Shown here piece by piece: positions 1 through 9,815 of a stretch of 64,000 bases of DNA (positions are counted from its first letter, which is position 1; each line of letters opens with the position of its first letter). Source of the DNA: Marilutibacter penaei (lineage in GTDB: Bacteria; Pseudomonadota; Gammaproteobacteria; Xanthomonadales; Xanthomonadaceae); assembly GCF_014145395.1 (NCBI RefSeq), contig NZ_JACHTE010000004.1, forward strand, positions 62,001-126,000, written 5' to 3'. Made by a program: the position numbers and the translations under genes. Below the pieces are notes generated by a model, which was not told where the DNA came from, did no database searches, and was given only the letters and a program-made list of their open reading frames with translations.

Positions 1-1796
1 CCGCCGGCCGCCAGGAACACCGGCGCCTTGATCCGGTCGGCCAGGCGGTTCGGCGATACCGCAGCAAGCGTCGCCGCATCACCGACCCACTCCATCGACC
101 AGTTGCCCAGGCGGAGGCTCGAGCGACGGTCCTCCGCCTGCATCGCCGGGAGATCGTAGACACCGACGTAACCCGCCGCGCAGCGATAGAGATCCGGCTC
201 CTTGGCGACGCCCATCAACGACGCGTAGGCACCATAGCTGGCCCCGAACAGGCAGATGCGGCCCCGGTCTGCGATGCCCTCTTCGATGGCCCAGCGGGTT
301 GCATCGGTCAGGTCATCCTGCATCTTGCCGCCCCATTCGCGGGCACCAGCGCTCTCGTAGGCCCGGCCATAGCCTGCCGAACCACGGAAGTTGAGCTGGA
401 GGACCGCGTAGCCGGCATCCGCGAGCATCTGCGCCTGTGTGTCGAAGCCCCAGACATCCTGGATGAAGAACGGCCCGCCGTGGGGCATGACGACCATCGG
501 CAACGCCTGCCCGTCACTGCCGCGTGGCCGCGTCACGTAGCCGTGCAGCGCCATGCCATCGCGCGCGGTGAAGGTGAACGGGGTACTGGTGGCCTGCTGC
601 CCGGGATCGAACCAGTCGCGGTTGGCGACGACGAAATCGGCCTTCTTGTCGACGGTGTCGAAGAGGTAGTACTCGCCCGGATTGGCGTCGCTCGATACAT
701 GGACGAGCGCGAGCCGGCCATCCGCCGTCTGCGAGGTGATCTCCACCGCCTGGCCCTCGAAGGCCGCCTCGAGACTGCGATACAGCCGTGCCTCCGGTGC
801 ATCGGGCTGGATGAAGGCCGAGCGGGGCTTGCCGTCCACGTAGAACACGCCCAACGGGATGCGGGTACCCGAGCGGTAGATCACGTTGGTCTCCGCTCCA
901 TGCTGGTAACCGATCAGGGCCGGGTCGGCGGTTTCGTCCCGCAGCACCTCTTCCCGGGTGCCCGACGCGAGGTCGACCGCGACGATGCTATCCGGCCCGC
1001 GGGGCTGCTCGACGCGCAGGTATGCGGTGGCATCGTCCTCGGAGAATCCGATCGGCACTTCGAACAGGCCGTTCTCCTCTGCCTTGACCAGGCGCCAGTC
1101 GGCATCCTCCGAACTGCGGTAGTAGAGCCGGCGCGAATTGTCCGCGTTGGAGCCCCAGGCATAGCGCACGACACCCTGGTTGTCGGTGGCGAAATGCGCG
1201 CCCCGGACCGGCACCGTCGCCACGCGCATCCGCCGGCCGGTGAACAGGTCCATTCTCTCGGCCACCGTATAGGGGTCACGCGTGTTGTAGGGAATGACAC
1301 GGACCAGCGCCGTGCGATCGTCGGCGGTATTGGCGATGGTCGGGATGGGATGCGCGGCGATCCTGTCGCTGCCCTGCTTGGGCTTGATGGTGGTGCCCAG
1401 TCCACCATCGTCCACGCGCGCGCCGGAGAGCATCTCGATCCGGCTGCCATCCGCGTTCATGGCGAACAGCTCGCCCGTCCATTGCGGCGCTTCCAGCGAG
1501 CCGAACTTTTCCGCACCGCTGATCAGCAGGCGGTCCGGCGTCGCCCACACGAAATCCGCGATATGGCCGTTCGCCCCCATCTGCAGGTTGGCGGTAACGG
1601 CGAGTGTCTTCCGGTCCATCACGACCAGGACGGTCCGGTCCTCCAGCGGGACCGTTGCGGCCAGGTGGTCGCCCGTGGGCGATATCTTCAACTCGTTGAA
1701 CTGTCCGGAACGCGTGTAGGCCTGCACGTCCACGGGAGCTGCGGCATGGGCCGGCGCGATGGCGAGCAGCGCGGCGAACATCAGCAACTTCTTCAT
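1..1796 (-). CDS. S9 family prolyl oligopeptidase-like peptidase (C-terminus off window)
   Basis: Secreted serine peptidase of the prolyl oligopeptidase (S9) family, probably cleaving peptides in the periplasm. The ATG at 1796 opens a signal peptide (MKKLLMFAALLAIAPAHA) followed by a region read as beta-propeller repeats. The alpha/beta-hydrolase domain follows, with HGGPF as oxyanion-type loop and the nucleophile elbow FGASYGAYAS; the serine is about residue 520. About 598 residues lie in the window. The reading frame runs off the left edge just after VFLAAGG, immediately before where the catalytic Asp and then the His are expected, so the gene is cut by the window and not obviously broken. 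It stands alone, 110 bases upstream of the end of the rhamnose operon. Family assignment is firm; the substrate is unknown. Confidence 0.9.
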   Translation of the reverse strand, partial: MKKLLMFAALLAIAPAHAAAPVDVQAYTRSGQFNELKISPTGDHLAATVPLEDRTVLVVMDRKTLAVTANLQMGANGHIADFVWATPDRLLISGAEKFGSLEAPQWTGELFAMNADGSRIEMLSGARVDDGGLGTTIKPKQGSDRIAAHPIPTIANTADDRTALVRVIPYNTRDPYTVAERMDLFTGRRMRVATVPVRGAHFATDNQGVVRYAWGSNADNSRRLYYRSSEDADWRLVKAEENGLFEVPIGFSEDDATAYLRVEQPRGPDSIVAVDLASGTREEVLRDETADPALIGYQHGAETNVIYRSGTRIPLGVFYVDGKPRSAFIQPDAPEARLYRSLEAAFEGQAVEITSQTADGRLALVHVSSDANPGEYYLFDTVDKKADFVVANRDWFDPGQQATSTPFTFTARDGMALHGYVTRPRGSDGQALPMVVMPHGGPFFIQDVWGFDTQAQMLADAGYAVLQLNFRGSAGYGRAYESAGAREWGGKMQDDLTDATRWAIEEGIADRGRICLFGASYGAYASLMGVAKEPDLYRCAAGYVGVYDLPAMQAEDRRSSLRLGNWSMEWVGDAATLAAVSPNRLADRIKAPVFLAAG

Positions 1797-1906
1797 GAAA
1801 TCCCCTTCCATATGGCGCCGCATCCCCGTTGCGCCCCACGGCATCGCCGGCGCGGCCCACGAAGAGTAGCCGAAGACGGCCGCCGGAACGCACGATCCGG
1901 TTCCGT

Positions 1907-2800
1907 TCAGCGCATGGCCTGCTCGAGGGTGTCCGGGAGCGCGGCCCGCCATTCCGGTGGCTCGATGCCGTGTGAGGCCAGCAATGCCGTGTCCAGCACG
2001 GAATAGGCCGGGCGCGCGGCCGGCGTGGGGTAGTCTGCCGTGGGGATGGGCGTCACGTGTGGCCTGCGCGCGATCGCGCCACGCCGGACGCCTTCTTCGA
2101 AGATCGCCTCCGCGAAACCGTGCCAGCTCGTGGCCCCCGCGGTGGTGAGATGGACGATCCCTCGCGGCATGGCCGCTCGCGAGAGCAACCGGGCAGTGGC
2201 ATCGGCAATCCAAGCGGCCGGCGTGGGGCTGCCGACCTGGTCGTCCACCACCCGGAGCCGATCGCGATCGGCAGCCAACTTGAGCATCGTGCGCATGAAA
2301 TTGTGTCCATGCGCGGCATACACCCATGCGGTACGCAGGATCAGGTGGTCGCCGCCGGCAGACTGGATCGCTTCTTCGCCAGCCCGCTTGCTCTGCCCGT
2401 ACACGCCCAGGGGATCCGTGGGGTCGTCCTCGCGGTACGGACGCGTCCCGCGACCGTTGAACACGTAGTCGGTTGAATAGTGAACCAGTGGGATGCCGGC
2501 GTTCGCGCAGGCAGCCGCCAGCGCCGAAGGCGCCTCGGCGTTGACGCGGAAGGCGAGTTCGCGCTCCTGCTCGGCCCGGTCCACCGCGGTGTACGCGGCC
2601 GCGTTGACGACGATATCCGGCGCCACGCGCTCGACCAGCGGTGCGATGTCCCCGGTGCGGCTCAGGTCGAGCGCTTCGCCCCGCAGGCCGTTGCCCAGGT
2701 CGCCATCCCGGGTGGTGACCAGCAGCTCCCCCAGCGGTGCCAGGCTGCGCCGCAGCTCATGCCCCACCTGGCCGTTCCCGCCTACCAGCAGGCATTTCAT
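1907..2800 (-). CDS. rfbD: dTDP-4-dehydrorhamnose reductase
   Basis: Last enzyme of dTDP-L-rhamnose synthesis: NAD(P)H-dependent reduction of dTDP-4-dehydro-L-rhamnose in the cytosol. The 297 residues begin with a Rossmann glycine motif (VGGNGQVGHEL) and contain STDYVFNGRG and the YxxxK pair in YGQSKRAGE, all typical of RmlD; length is normal. It is the last gene of rfbBACD, and its ATG overlaps the rfbC stop by 4 bases (2797-2800), indicating translational coupling. The rhamnose is presumably used for lipopolysaccharide O-antigen or another surface glycan; no glycosyltransferase gene is present here. Confidence 0.96.
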   Translation of the reverse strand: MKCLLVGGNGQVGHELRRSLAPLGELLVTTRDGDLGNGLRGEALDLSRTGDIAPLVERVAPDIVVNAAAYTAVDRAEQERELAFRVNAEAPSALAAACANAGIPLVHYSTDYVFNGRGTRPYREDDPTDPLGVYGQSKRAGEEAIQSAGGDHLILRTAWVYAAHGHNFMRTMLKLAADRDRLRVVDDQVGSPTPAAWIADATARLLSRAAMPRGIVHLTTAGATSWHGFAEAIFEEGVRRGAIARRPHVTPIPTADYPTPAARPAYSVLDTALLASHGIEPPEWRAALPDTLEQAMR

Positions 2801-3354
2801 GGCAGGTAAACCGGCAAGCGTTCGCCGGACACCTCGTCAAGGAACGGCGCGCGCCCGTCCTTCTCGGACAGCACTGGGGACGAAACCGGCCAATCGATCG
2901 CCAGGCCCGGGTCATTCCAGCGGATGCCGGCGTCCGCGTCGCGGTCGTAGGTGGCGGTGCACAGATACGTGAACACGGCGCGTTCGCTCAGGGTGACGAA
3001 CCCGTGCGCGAAACCTTCCGGGATCCAGAAATGGCGCTTGTTCTCAGCGCTCAGGTGGACGGCGGTCCACTGTCCGAAGTGCGGCGACCCGCGACGAATA
3101 TCCACCGCCACGTCCCAGACCTCACCTTCGACGACCGAGACGTACTTGCCCTGCGGCTTCGGCCACTGGTAATGCAGCCCGCGCAACACGCCCTGGGTGG
3201 ACGAGGAGACGTTGCCCTGCACGAATGCGGGTTGCAGGCCATGATCCGCAAGCTTGTCCAGGTTGAACGACTCGAAGAAGAACCCGCGGTCATCGCCGAA
3301 TACCTGGGGCTCGATCACGATGCAGCCGGGCAGCCCGGTTTCGATCACCTTCAT
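2797..3354 (-). CDS. rfbC: dTDP-4-dehydrorhamnose 3,5-epimerase
   Basis: Cupin-fold epimerase converting dTDP-4-dehydro-6-deoxy-glucose to dTDP-4-dehydro-L-rhamnose. The 185-residue length is normal for RmlC. Characteristic segments are [11 protein letters not shown] near the N-terminus, the RGLHYQ motif carrying the catalytic histidine, and [13 protein letters not shown] in the cupin barrel. The gene overlaps rfbA upstream and rfbD downstream by 4 bases each, so the three are translated as one coupled unit. Confidence 0.96.
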   Translation of the reverse strand: MKVIETGLPGCIVIEPQVFGDDRGFFFESFNLDKLADHGLQPAFVQGNVSSSTQGVLRGLHYQWPKPQGKYVSVVEGEVWDVAVDIRRGSPHFGQWTAVHLSAENKRHFWIPEGFAHGFVTLSERAVFTYLCTATYDRDADAGIRWNDPGLAIDWPVSSPVLSEKDGRAPFLDEVSGERLPVYLP

Positions 3355-4235
3355 GGCACGAACCCCCGCTTCGCCAGGCCCAGCAGGTATTCGCCGTAGC
3401 CGTTCTTGGCCAGCGGTCGTGCCAGCGCCTCCAGTTGGGCGTCATCGATCCAGCCGTTGTTCCAGGCGATCTCCTCCGGACAGCAGACACGCAGGCCCTG
3501 GCGCGCTTCGATCGTCTCGATGTAGTTGCTGGCTTCCAGCAGGGACTGATGGGTGCCGGTGTCCAGCCAGGCGTAACCGCGGCCCAGCTGTTCGAGGTGC
3601 AACGATCCTTCTTCGAGGTAGCGCTTGTTGAGATCGGTGATCTCCAGTTCGCCGCGCGGGGACGGCGTGAGTTCCGCGGCGATGTCGCTTGCGCGCGCGT
3701 CATAGAAATAGAGGCCGGTCACCGCATAGTTCGATCGCGGCTGCGCCGGCTTCTCCTCCAGACTGACCACGCGTCCATCGCCATCGAACTCGGCAACGCC
3801 ATAGCGCTCCGGATCGCGCACCCAGTAGCCGAACACGGTGGCGCCCTCGGCGCGCGCATCGGCCCGCTTCAGCATCGAAGTGAGCCCGGGGCCGTGGAAG
3901 ATATTGTCGCCGAGCACCAGGCAACTCGGCGCCCCCCCGAGGAACTCGCGACCGATCAGGAACGCCTGCGCCAGCCCGTCGGGACTGGGCTGGACCGCGT
4001 ATTCGAGGTTCATGCCCCATTGGCTGCCGTCGCCCAGCAGGTTCTGGAACAGCCCCTGCTCGTGGGGCGTGTTGATGATCAGGACGTCGCGGATCCCCGC
4101 CAGCATCAAGACGCTGAGCGGGTAGTAGATCATCGGCTTGTCATAGACCGGCAACAGCTGCTTGCTGATCGCCTGGGTGATCGGATACAGGCGCGTACCC
4201 GAGCCGCCCGCGAGGATGATGCCCTTGCGTGCCAT
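3351..4235 (-). CDS. rfbA: Glucose-1-phosphate thymidylyltransferase
   Basis: Makes dTDP-glucose from dTTP and glucose-1-phosphate, the first committed step of dTDP-rhamnose synthesis. The nucleotidyltransferase signature [16 protein letters not shown] lies at the N-terminus, with [11 protein letters not shown] and [10 protein letters not shown] further on. I place the start at the ATG at 4235 ([11 protein letters not shown], 294 residues) and not at the upstream ATG at 4253, because a good ribosome binding site (GGGAGGT, 7 bases before) precedes it and the family starts there. It lies 14 bases after the rfbB stop and overlaps rfbC by 4 bases. Confidence 0.96.
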   Translation of the reverse strand: MARKGIILAGGSGTRLYPITQAISKQLLPVYDKPMIYYPLSVLMLAGIRDVLIINTPHEQGLFQNLLGDGSQWGMNLEYAVQPSPDGLAQAFLIGREFLGGAPSCLVLGDNIFHGPGLTSMLKRADARAEGATVFGYWVRDPERYGVAEFDGDGRVVSLEEKPAQPRSNYAVTGLYFYDARASDIAAELTPSPRGELEITDLNKRYLEEGSLHLEQLGRGYAWLDTGTHQSLLEASNYIETIEARQGLRVCCPEEIAWNNGWIDDAQLEALARPLAKNGYGEYLLGLAKRGFVP

Positions 4236-4249
4236 CTGGACGACCTCCC

Positions 4250-5302
4250 TCAAGCCTGGCCGATGCGTTCGAGGCGATAGCTGCCATCCAGCACGCGCTG
4301 CACCCAGGGCTGGTGCCCCAGGTACCAGTCCACCGTGCGTGCCATGCCCTCCTCGAAGCCGAGGCTGGGCTCCCAGCCCAGTTCGTCGCGAAGTTTGCTG
4401 GCGTCGATCGCATAGCGCCTGTCGTGGCCGGGCCGGTCCTTGACGAAGGTGATGAGCTCCTCGCGCCTCCGCCCGTCAGCAAGAGGCTCGCGCTCATCCA
4501 GGCGGGCGCAGAGCATGCGGACGACCGTGAGGTTGTCGCGCTCCGCATTGCCGCCGACGTTGTAGGTCTCGCCGACCCGGCCCTTCTCCAGCACGCAGGC
4601 GATCGCGTCGCAGTGGTCCTGCACGTACAGCCAGTCGCGAACGTTCAGGCCATCGCCATAGACGGGGATCGGCTCGCCCGCCAACGCCTTGGCGATCACC
4701 AGCGGGATCAGCTTCTCGGGGAACTGGTAAGGGCCGTAGTTGTTGGAGCAGTTGGTGGTCAGCACCGGCAACCCGTAGGTATGGTGGAACGCCCGGACCA
4801 GATGGTCGGATGCCGCCTTCGAGGCGGAATACGGGGAGTTCGGCGCGTAAGCAGTGGTCTCGGTGAACGCACCGGTCTCGCCCAGCGAGCCGTAGACCTC
4901 GTCCGTGGACACGTGCAGGAAGCGGAACGCCTCGCGTCCGGCATCATCCTGCGCCTTCCAGTAATCCCGCGCGCACTCGAGCAGATTCAGCGTGCCCACG
5001 ACATTGGTCTGCACGAAGGCGCCCGGTCCGTCGATGGATCGATCGACATGGCTCTCGGCGGCGAAGTTCACCACCGCATCGGGCCGGTGCTCCGCAAGCA
5101 GGCGTGCGACGAGCGACCGGTCGCCGATGTCGCCCTTGATGAACACATGCTCTGGATTGCCCTCAAGGGAGGCGAGCGTATCCAGGTTGCCGGCATAGGT
5201 CAGCGCGTCCAGATTGACGACGCGGATGCCCCGCGAAACCGCGGCCAGCACGAAATTGCCGCCGATGAAGCCGGCACCGCCGGTCACGAGCCAAGTGGGC
5301 AC
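4250..5302 (-). CDS. rfbB: dTDP-glucose 4,6-dehydratase
   Basis: NAD+-dependent extended short-chain dehydrogenase producing dTDP-4-dehydro-6-deoxy-glucose. The 350 residues open with the [10 protein letters not shown] nucleotide-binding motif. They include the substrate/active-site segment [21 protein letters not shown] (Tyr and Lys of the catalytic group) and [19 protein letters not shown], which is typical of RmlB. The start is GTG with GGAGG a few bases upstream. It is the first gene of rfbBACD. The 69 bases between it and ssb hold an inverted repeat but no clear promoter, so the operon could also be read from ssb. Confidence 0.96.
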   Translation of the reverse strand: MPTWLVTGGAGFIGGNFVLAAVSRGIRVVNLDALTYAGNLDTLASLEGNPEHVFIKGDIGDRSLVARLLAEHRPDAVVNFAAESHVDRSIDGPGAFVQTNVVGTLNLLECARDYWKAQDDAGREAFRFLHVSTDEVYGSLGETGAFTETTAYAPNSPYSASKAASDHLVRAFHHTYGLPVLTTNCSNNYGPYQFPEKLIPLVIAKALAGEPIPVYGDGLNVRDWLYVQDHCDAIACVLEKGRVGETYNVGGNAERDNLTVVRMLCARLDEREPLADGRRREELITFVKDRPGHDRRYAIDASKLRDELGWEPSLGFEEGMARTVDWYLGHQPWVQRVLDGSYRLERIGQA

Positions 5303-5339
5303 TCAGGCCTCCAGTTGTTGAATCCGACGAACAATCGAG

Positions 5340-5360
5340 GGCTGCAATCCTATCGCAGCC
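5340..5360. other. Inverted repeat between ssb and rfbB
   Basis: GGCTGC and GCAGCC are separated by 9 bases in the 69-base gap after ssb. It can form a 6-bp hairpin on the minus-strand transcript but is not followed by a U run, so it may be a weak Rho-assisted terminator, a processing site, or chance in GC-rich DNA. Confidence 0.3.
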
Positions 5361-5371
5361 GAGGGGAAGAC

Positions 5372-5863
5372 TCAGAACGGAATGTCGTCGTCGGCGAAGT
5401 CGTCACCGAAGTCGTTGGACTTCGCGGGTGGCGCTTCCCGACGGGCCGGGGAATCCTGGCGTGGGGCCGGCCGCGACGGACGGTCGCCTCCCGCGCCACC
5501 ACCGAAGTTCCCTCCGCGGCCTCCGCCCTCGCCGCCACCGAGCATCTGCATCTCGTCCGCGACGATCTCGGTGATGTAGCGCTCCTGCCCGTCCTGCCCG
5601 GTGAACTTGTCGTAGCGGATCGAGCCTTCGATATAGACCTGGCGCCCCTTCCGCAGGTACTCGCCGGCGATCTCGCCAAGCTTGCCGAACAGCTTGACCC
5701 GGTGCCATTCCGTGCGTTCCTGGCTGTTGCCATCGCGATCCTTGCGCACGCTGGTGGTGGCGACGCTCAGCGTGCAGATGGCCATGCCACCCTGGGTGTA
5801 CTTCATGTCGGGATCGTTGCCGAGGTTGCCGACCAGGATGACCTTGTTGATGCCACGTGCCAT
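5372..5863 (-). CDS. ssb: Single-stranded DNA-binding protein
   Basis: Binds single-stranded DNA during replication, repair and recombination and recruits partners through its acidic C-terminal tip. The OB-fold begins [18 protein letters not shown]. The linker (about residues 115-150) is rich in Gly, Arg and Pro, and the protein ends in DDDIPF, the canonical partner-binding tail. The start is taken at the ATG at 5863 (163 residues), not the ATG at 5917, because the family starts at MARG. It is divergent from ispB, with promoter-like TATACT on the minus strand about 58 bases upstream. Confidence 0.96.
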   Translation of the reverse strand: MARGINKVILVGNLGNDPDMKYTQGGMAICTLSVATTSVRKDRDGNSQERTEWHRVKLFGKLGEIAGEYLRKGRQVYIEGSIRYDKFTGQDGQERYITEIVADEMQMLGGGEGGGRGGNFGGGAGGDRPSRPAPRQDSPARREAPPAKSNDFGDDFADDDIPF

Positions 5864-5920
5864 GGATTGCGTCCTATGTGGGTCCGGGAAGCGCCGGCAG
5901 CCGCCGGCACGGGACATTTG

Positions 5921-5926
5921 AGTATA
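5921..5926 (-). promoter_or_regulatory. -10 element candidate for ssb
   Basis: On the minus strand these bases read TATACT, one mismatch from the sigma-70 -10 consensus, about 58 bases before the ssb start codon. No convincing -35 hexamer is visible at 16-18 bases, so only the -10 is called. Confidence 0.35.
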
Positions 5927-6011
5927 ACGCCCGGCCTGCTGCCATCCGACCGGAGCGCGTGGTGACGTAGGAATTCCCTGACGGGGCCCGGCCAGGCCGG
6001 CCGCCGGCGCG

Positions 6012-6017
6012 TATAAT
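6012..6017 (+). promoter_or_regulatory. -10 element for ispB
   Basis: A perfect TATAAT sits 27 bases before the ispB start codon, implying a start of transcription near 6024. The -35 position is GC-rich and unrecognisable. Confidence 0.5.
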
Positions 6018-6043
6018 CCGCGGGTCTCCCCGCCCCCCGTGCC

Positions 6044-7039
6044 ATGTCAGCCCAGCCCCAGGCCAGCCTCCCGGACCTCCCCGCCATCCAGGCCCTTGCC
6101 CGTGACGACATGGCGGCGGTGGATGCGCTGATCCGGCGTCGGCTCGAGTCCGACGTGGTGCTCATCAACCAGGTCGCCGAGTACATCGTCGGCGCCGGCG
6201 GCAAGCGCCTCCGTCCGATGCTGCTGCTGCTCGCCGCGGGGGCCCTGGGACACCGTGGCGCCGATGCCCATCAGCTCGCGGCCGTGGTCGAATTCATCCA
6301 CACCGCGACCCTGCTGCACGATGACGTCGTCGACGAATCGGACCTCCGCCGTGGCCGCCGCACCGCCAACGCGGTCTGGGGCAATGCCGCAAGCGTACTG
6401 GTCGGAGATTTCCTCTATTCACGCAGTTTCCAGCTGATGGTCGAGCTGGAGCGGATGGCGGTCATGCGCATCCTGGCCGACACCACCAACCAGATCGCCG
6501 AGGGCGAGGTCCTGCAATTGCTGCATGTCCGCAACCCGGACACCGACGAGGCCGCCTACCTGCGCGTGATCGAGCGCAAGACCGCGGTGCTGTTCGCCGC
6601 CGCGACGCGACTCGGTGCCGTGGTCGCGGGCGCCGACGACACGACCTGCGATGCGCTCCACGACTACGGCCTCAACCTGGGCTACGCCTTCCAGATCGCC
6701 GATGACGTGCTGGACTACGCCTCGGATGCGGAAACGCTGGGGAAGAACCTGGGCGATGACCTGGCCGAAGGCAAGGCGACCCTGCCGTTGATCCACGCCA
6801 TGTCGCAGGCCGACGAGGCCACGCGTCGGCGCCTGCGCCACGCGATCGAACATGGCGACGTGGACGCCCTGCCGGACGTGCTCGCCGCGATCCATGCGCA
6901 CGGCAGCCTCGCCTACAGCCGGAAACGCGCGCTGGCCTACGCCGGCGCCGCCGAAGCCTGCCTCGACGAACTGGGAGAGAACCCCCATGTCGCTGCCCTC
7001 CGCGGCCTTGCGCGCTACGCGGTCAACCGCGACCACTGA
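6044..7039 (+). CDS. ispB: Polyprenyl diphosphate synthase (octaprenyl type)
   Basis: Trans-prenyltransferase that extends farnesyl diphosphate with isopentenyl diphosphate to make the side chain of ubiquinone. At 331 residues it matches the family. The first Asp-rich motif is [11 protein letters not shown] with the following RRGRRT, and the second is [24 protein letters not shown] is the substrate-binding FARM region. Ubiquinone-8 is usual in Xanthomonadaceae, so octaprenyl is the likely product, but chain length cannot be read directly. It is a single-gene unit, convergent with murD2 15 bases downstream. Confidence 0.93.
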   Translation: MSAQPQASLPDLPAIQALARDDMAAVDALIRRRLESDVVLINQVAEYIVGAGGKRLRPMLLLLAAGALGHRGADAHQLAAVVEFIHTATLLHDDVVDESDLRRGRRTANAVWGNAASVLVGDFLYSRSFQLMVELERMAVMRILADTTNQIAEGEVLQLLHVRNPDTDEAAYLRVIERKTAVLFAAATRLGAVVAGADDTTCDALHDYGLNLGYAFQIADDVLDYASDAETLGKNLGDDLAEGKATLPLIHAMSQADEATRRRLRHAIEHGDVDALPDVLAAIHAHGSLAYSRKRALAYAGAAEACLDELGENPHVAALRGLARYAVNRDH

Positions 7040-7054
7040 GCCCCTGGTCCGTCG

Positions 7055-8473
7055 TCAGGCGATACCGAGCCCCGGGATCGCGCTGATCCCGTCCGGATCG
7101 AAACCGGCTTCGCGTGCGAAGGCGCGCCCCCGGTCCACGTAGTCCTTGAAAGGCCCGAAGCTCGGTGCCCCGGGCGAGAGCAGCATCACGCCATCGCCCT
7201 GGAGACGCTCGCGGGCCACTGCCATGGCGTCCTGCAAGGTGGCGCTCCGGATCAGCTCGAATCCTCCTCGCGGCGCCTCGGACTCGAGCAGGTCGGCGAT
7301 GCGTCCTCCGTTGGCCCCCATCGTGACCACCGTCCTTGGCATGCGGTCGTGCAGCCCCGTCGCAAATCCCGACCAGTCAATGCCGCGGTCGTGTCCGCCC
7401 ACCAGCACGGCGACCTTGCGGCCGCGATAACAGCCCAGCGCCGCCAGCGTGGCGTACGGCGTGGTGCTGATCGAATCATTCACGTACTCGATTCCGTCCC
7501 GGCGACCCAGTGACTGGAGACGGTGCGGCAGCGGCTCGAATGCGAAGGCAGCCGGCGCCATCGAGAGGGCATCCAGCCCGAGCGCCTCGATCGCCGCCAG
7601 CACCGCGCACAGGTTGCCGCGATTGTGGCGCCCCGGCAGCGGCATGCCACGGGTATCGATGACGCTCGAGTCCCCGCGCCAGACCTCGTCGCCACGCAGG
7701 TGCCAGCCGTCCTCCCGGCCGTACCAGCGTACTTCGCTGCCCGGCAGTTCGAGCGCTGCCAGGGGGGGGTCGGCGGCGTTCAGGACCGCGATCCGCGGCC
7801 GCGCCTGCGTGACCAGTTTCAGCTTGTCCTCGACGTAGCGTTGCTCGCCACCGTGCCAGTCCAGGTGCTCGGGATGGACGTTCGTCACCACGGCCACCTG
7901 CGGACGGCCGCCGCTGTCCGCGACGTCGCCCGTCTGGTAACTGGACAGTTCGATGGCCCACCATGCCGGGGGCGGGTCGGGTGAGAGCAGGTCGAGCAGG
8001 GGCAGGCCGATGTTGCCGGCGAGCGCGGTCCGGTGCCCGGCCGCGCGCAGCAGGTGCGCGAGCAGCGCGGTGGTCGTGCTCTTGCCCTTGGTCCCGGTGA
8101 CGCAGACACTGCCGGCCACAACCCCATCCGGACCGGCCTTTTCGGCGAACCACAGGCCCGTGCCACCCACGAAACGGGTGCCGGCCGCCCTCGCCGCGGT
8201 GGCTTCCGGCGAATACGGGCTGATGCCGGGCGACTTCACCACGACCGCATGGCGCGCGAGTGCGTCGGCATCCGGGTGGGTGTCGACGATCAGGCCGTCG
8301 TCCCCCAAGGCCACCGCACTGGCGCGGTCGGCCTCGGTGCAGAACAGGGTCAGTGGCACCCCGGGCAGCCGGGCACGGAGGACCGAATGGGCTGCGCGCC
8401 CTTCACGGCCCCAGCCCCACAGGCCGATGCGCCCTCCCGCCGCGGCGATCGCCTCAAGCGCGGAAATGCGCAT
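7055..8473 (-). CDS. murD2: UDP-MurNAc-L-Ala-L-glutamate ligase (MurD2 type)
   Basis: Mur ligase adding glutamate to UDP-MurNAc-L-alanine. The ATP-binding loop [17 protein letters not shown] lies at about residues 126-142, with the Mur ligase central and C-terminal domains following ([21 protein letters not shown]). The reading frame extends upstream to 8710 inside murL, but the start is placed at the ATG at 8473 (472 residues) because MRISALEAI leads straight into the N-terminal nucleotide-binding fold ([10 protein letters not shown]). It overlaps murL by 20 bases. In Xanthomonas oryzae the MurD paralogue beside murL uses L-glutamate rather than D-glutamate; I infer the same here from the pairing. 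A plain MurD cannot be excluded by eye. Confidence 0.85.
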   Translation of the reverse strand: MRISALEAIAAAGGRIGLWGWGREGRAAHSVLRARLPGVPLTLFCTEADRASAVALGDDGLIVDTHPDADALARHAVVVKSPGISPYSPEATAARAAGTRFVGGTGLWFAEKAGPDGVVAGSVCVTGTKGKSTTTALLAHLLRAAGHRTALAGNIGLPLLDLLSPDPPPAWWAIELSSYQTGDVADSGGRPQVAVVTNVHPEHLDWHGGEQRYVEDKLKLVTQARPRIAVLNAADPPLAALELPGSEVRWYGREDGWHLRGDEVWRGDSSVIDTRGMPLPGRHNRGNLCAVLAAIEALGLDALSMAPAAFAFEPLPHRLQSLGRRDGIEYVNDSISTTPYATLAALGCYRGRKVAVLVGGHDRGIDWSGFATGLHDRMPRTVVTMGANGGRIADLLESEAPRGGFELIRSATLQDAMAVARERLQGDGVMLLSPGAPSFGPFKDYVDRGRAFAREAGFDPDGISAIPGLGIA

Positions 8474-9815
8474 CCAGTCGTCCTGCCAGTGCTGGCGGAA
8501 TGCGGTGGACGCCGTCCGGCACGAGCAGCGGGGCCAGCTCAAGCTCCGTGATGTCCAGTTGGGGCTGGATCTCCCCTGCGAAGCGCTGGACCAGCACGTC
8601 GCCGCGCCATTCCGCACGGGTGGCCAGCGCTGCCATCGCCGCGCGCGACTCGCGGGCCTCGCCCACGCATTCGAAAGGCTTGTGGTCGCGATACTCAAGC
8701 AGCGCGTCATAACCCGCCGTCTGCCCCGTGTCGTCCAGGAGGTTGCGGCCGAAGATGCCGACCAGCCGCGCCTTGGGCATGAATGGCGCCAGCGCCAGGA
8801 ATACGAAGTGGCACTTCGGACAGACGCCGCACCAGCGATTCGCGGGGCGCTCGCCGAGGATGTGGAAATTGCGGTTGCAGCTGGAGAAGTGCGCGTCGTA
8901 ACGGTCCGTGCGCGCGAACTGCCGCGCCACCGCCAGCTCGCTCAACGGCCGCAGCAACGAGTAGTAATGCAGGTCAGCGGCCACGTGGCGTTCGACATGC
9001 TCGCCAAAGGCCTGCTCGAAGGCCCAGCCCTTCGACCACTGGTGGTTCACTTCGCCGGTGCCCTCGATCAGACTGCCGTAGCTGGCCGAGCGCTCGTTGG
9101 AGAAGACCACCTGGTCGACGCCCTTCAGCAGGGCGGCCAGCACCAGGATGGCCGAGTTCACCGCGGTGACCGGGATGTGGCCGTTCCATGCCCCCAGGCG
9201 GTTGTAGTCGAACAGCTCCGGCGCCAGCGCCCGGCCGATGTTGAGCGTCGGCAGGCCGGTATGCGCCGCGCAGGCACGGATCAACTGCGATCCGCCGATC
9301 CAGGTAACGGTCTGCTCGACGCCGAGCGCCCGCAGCGCCTCGATGCTGACCAGCGAGTCCTTGCCGCCACCGATGGCGACCAGGGCATGCGCCGACAGGC
9401 CCAGCGCGGGCGCCATCTTCCCTTCGTCCGCTGCATGCGGAAAGCGGATGCGGCCGCGCACGTCCAGCCCGTTGCGGTAGGCGAACTCACCCAGTCCGTT
9501 GATGTAGATGGACTCCAGCAGCCGCGCCGTCGCGGCGTCGATGTCGCCGTTCTCGATGCGGATCCTGCGCGGGACGGCGGCCTTGTAGTAGCTGACGCCA
9601 GCCACCAGGTGCAGCAATTGCAGGGCGCGGCCAACGGCCGCCGCGCGGGCCTCGTCGAGGGCAAACGGCGCACCGGGAAAGGTGACCGTCTCGACCAGCT
9701 CCGGGCCATCGTCGAAGGCATAGACGAGACGGGCGGTGCCGCTCGCCTCATCAAGCGAGCACCGGACGAAGCGGAAGGCCTCGATCGCGTCGCGCTGGAA
9801 TTTCCACTCACTCAT
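8454..9815 (-). CDS. murL: UDP-MurNAc-L-Ala-L-Glu epimerase
   Basis: Epimerises the terminal L-glutamate of UDP-MurNAc-L-Ala-L-Glu to D-glutamate in an ATP-dependent reaction, supplying D-Glu for peptidoglycan without a glutamate racemase. The 453 residues match the length of Xanthomonas MurL. A PP-loop-like motif ([11 protein letters not shown]) lies near residue 155, followed by [12 protein letters not shown], and a cysteine cluster [11 protein letters not shown] lies in the C-terminal third. The start codon overlaps the lysAC stop by 4 bases, and the end overlaps murD2, so lysAC-murL-murD2 forms one coupled operon. Recognition is from family knowledge of the MurL/MurD2 pair. Confidence 0.88.
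   Translation of the reverse strand: MSEWKFQRDAIEAFRFVRCSLDEASGTARLVYAFDDGPELVETVTFPGAPFALDEARAAAVGRALQLLHLVAGVSYYKAAVPRRIRIENGDIDAATARLLESIYINGLGEFAYRNGLDVRGRIRFPHAADEGKMAPALGLSAHALVAIGGGKDSLVSIEALRALGVEQTVTWIGGSQLIRACAAHTGLPTLNIGRALAPELFDYNRLGAWNGHIPVTAVNSAILVLAALLKGVDQVVFSNERSASYGSLIEGTGEVNHQWSKGWAFEQAFGEHVERHVAADLHYYSLLRPLSELAVARQFARTDRYDAHFSSCNRNFHILGERPANRWCGVCPKCHFVFLALAPFMPKARLVGIFGRNLLDDTGQTAGYDALLEYRDHKPFECVGEARESRAAMAALATRAEWRGDVLVQRFAGEIQPQLDITELELAPLLVPDGVHRIPPALAGRLDAHFRA

Noticed and set aside
480-2006. Plus-strand 508-codon frame opposite the S9 peptidase
   Set aside because: Antisense shadow of a protein with clear S9 motifs; no domain.
4229-5965. Plus-strand 578-codon frame opposite rfbB and ssb
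   Set aside because: Shadow of two strongly conserved genes; its composition is unlike a protein.
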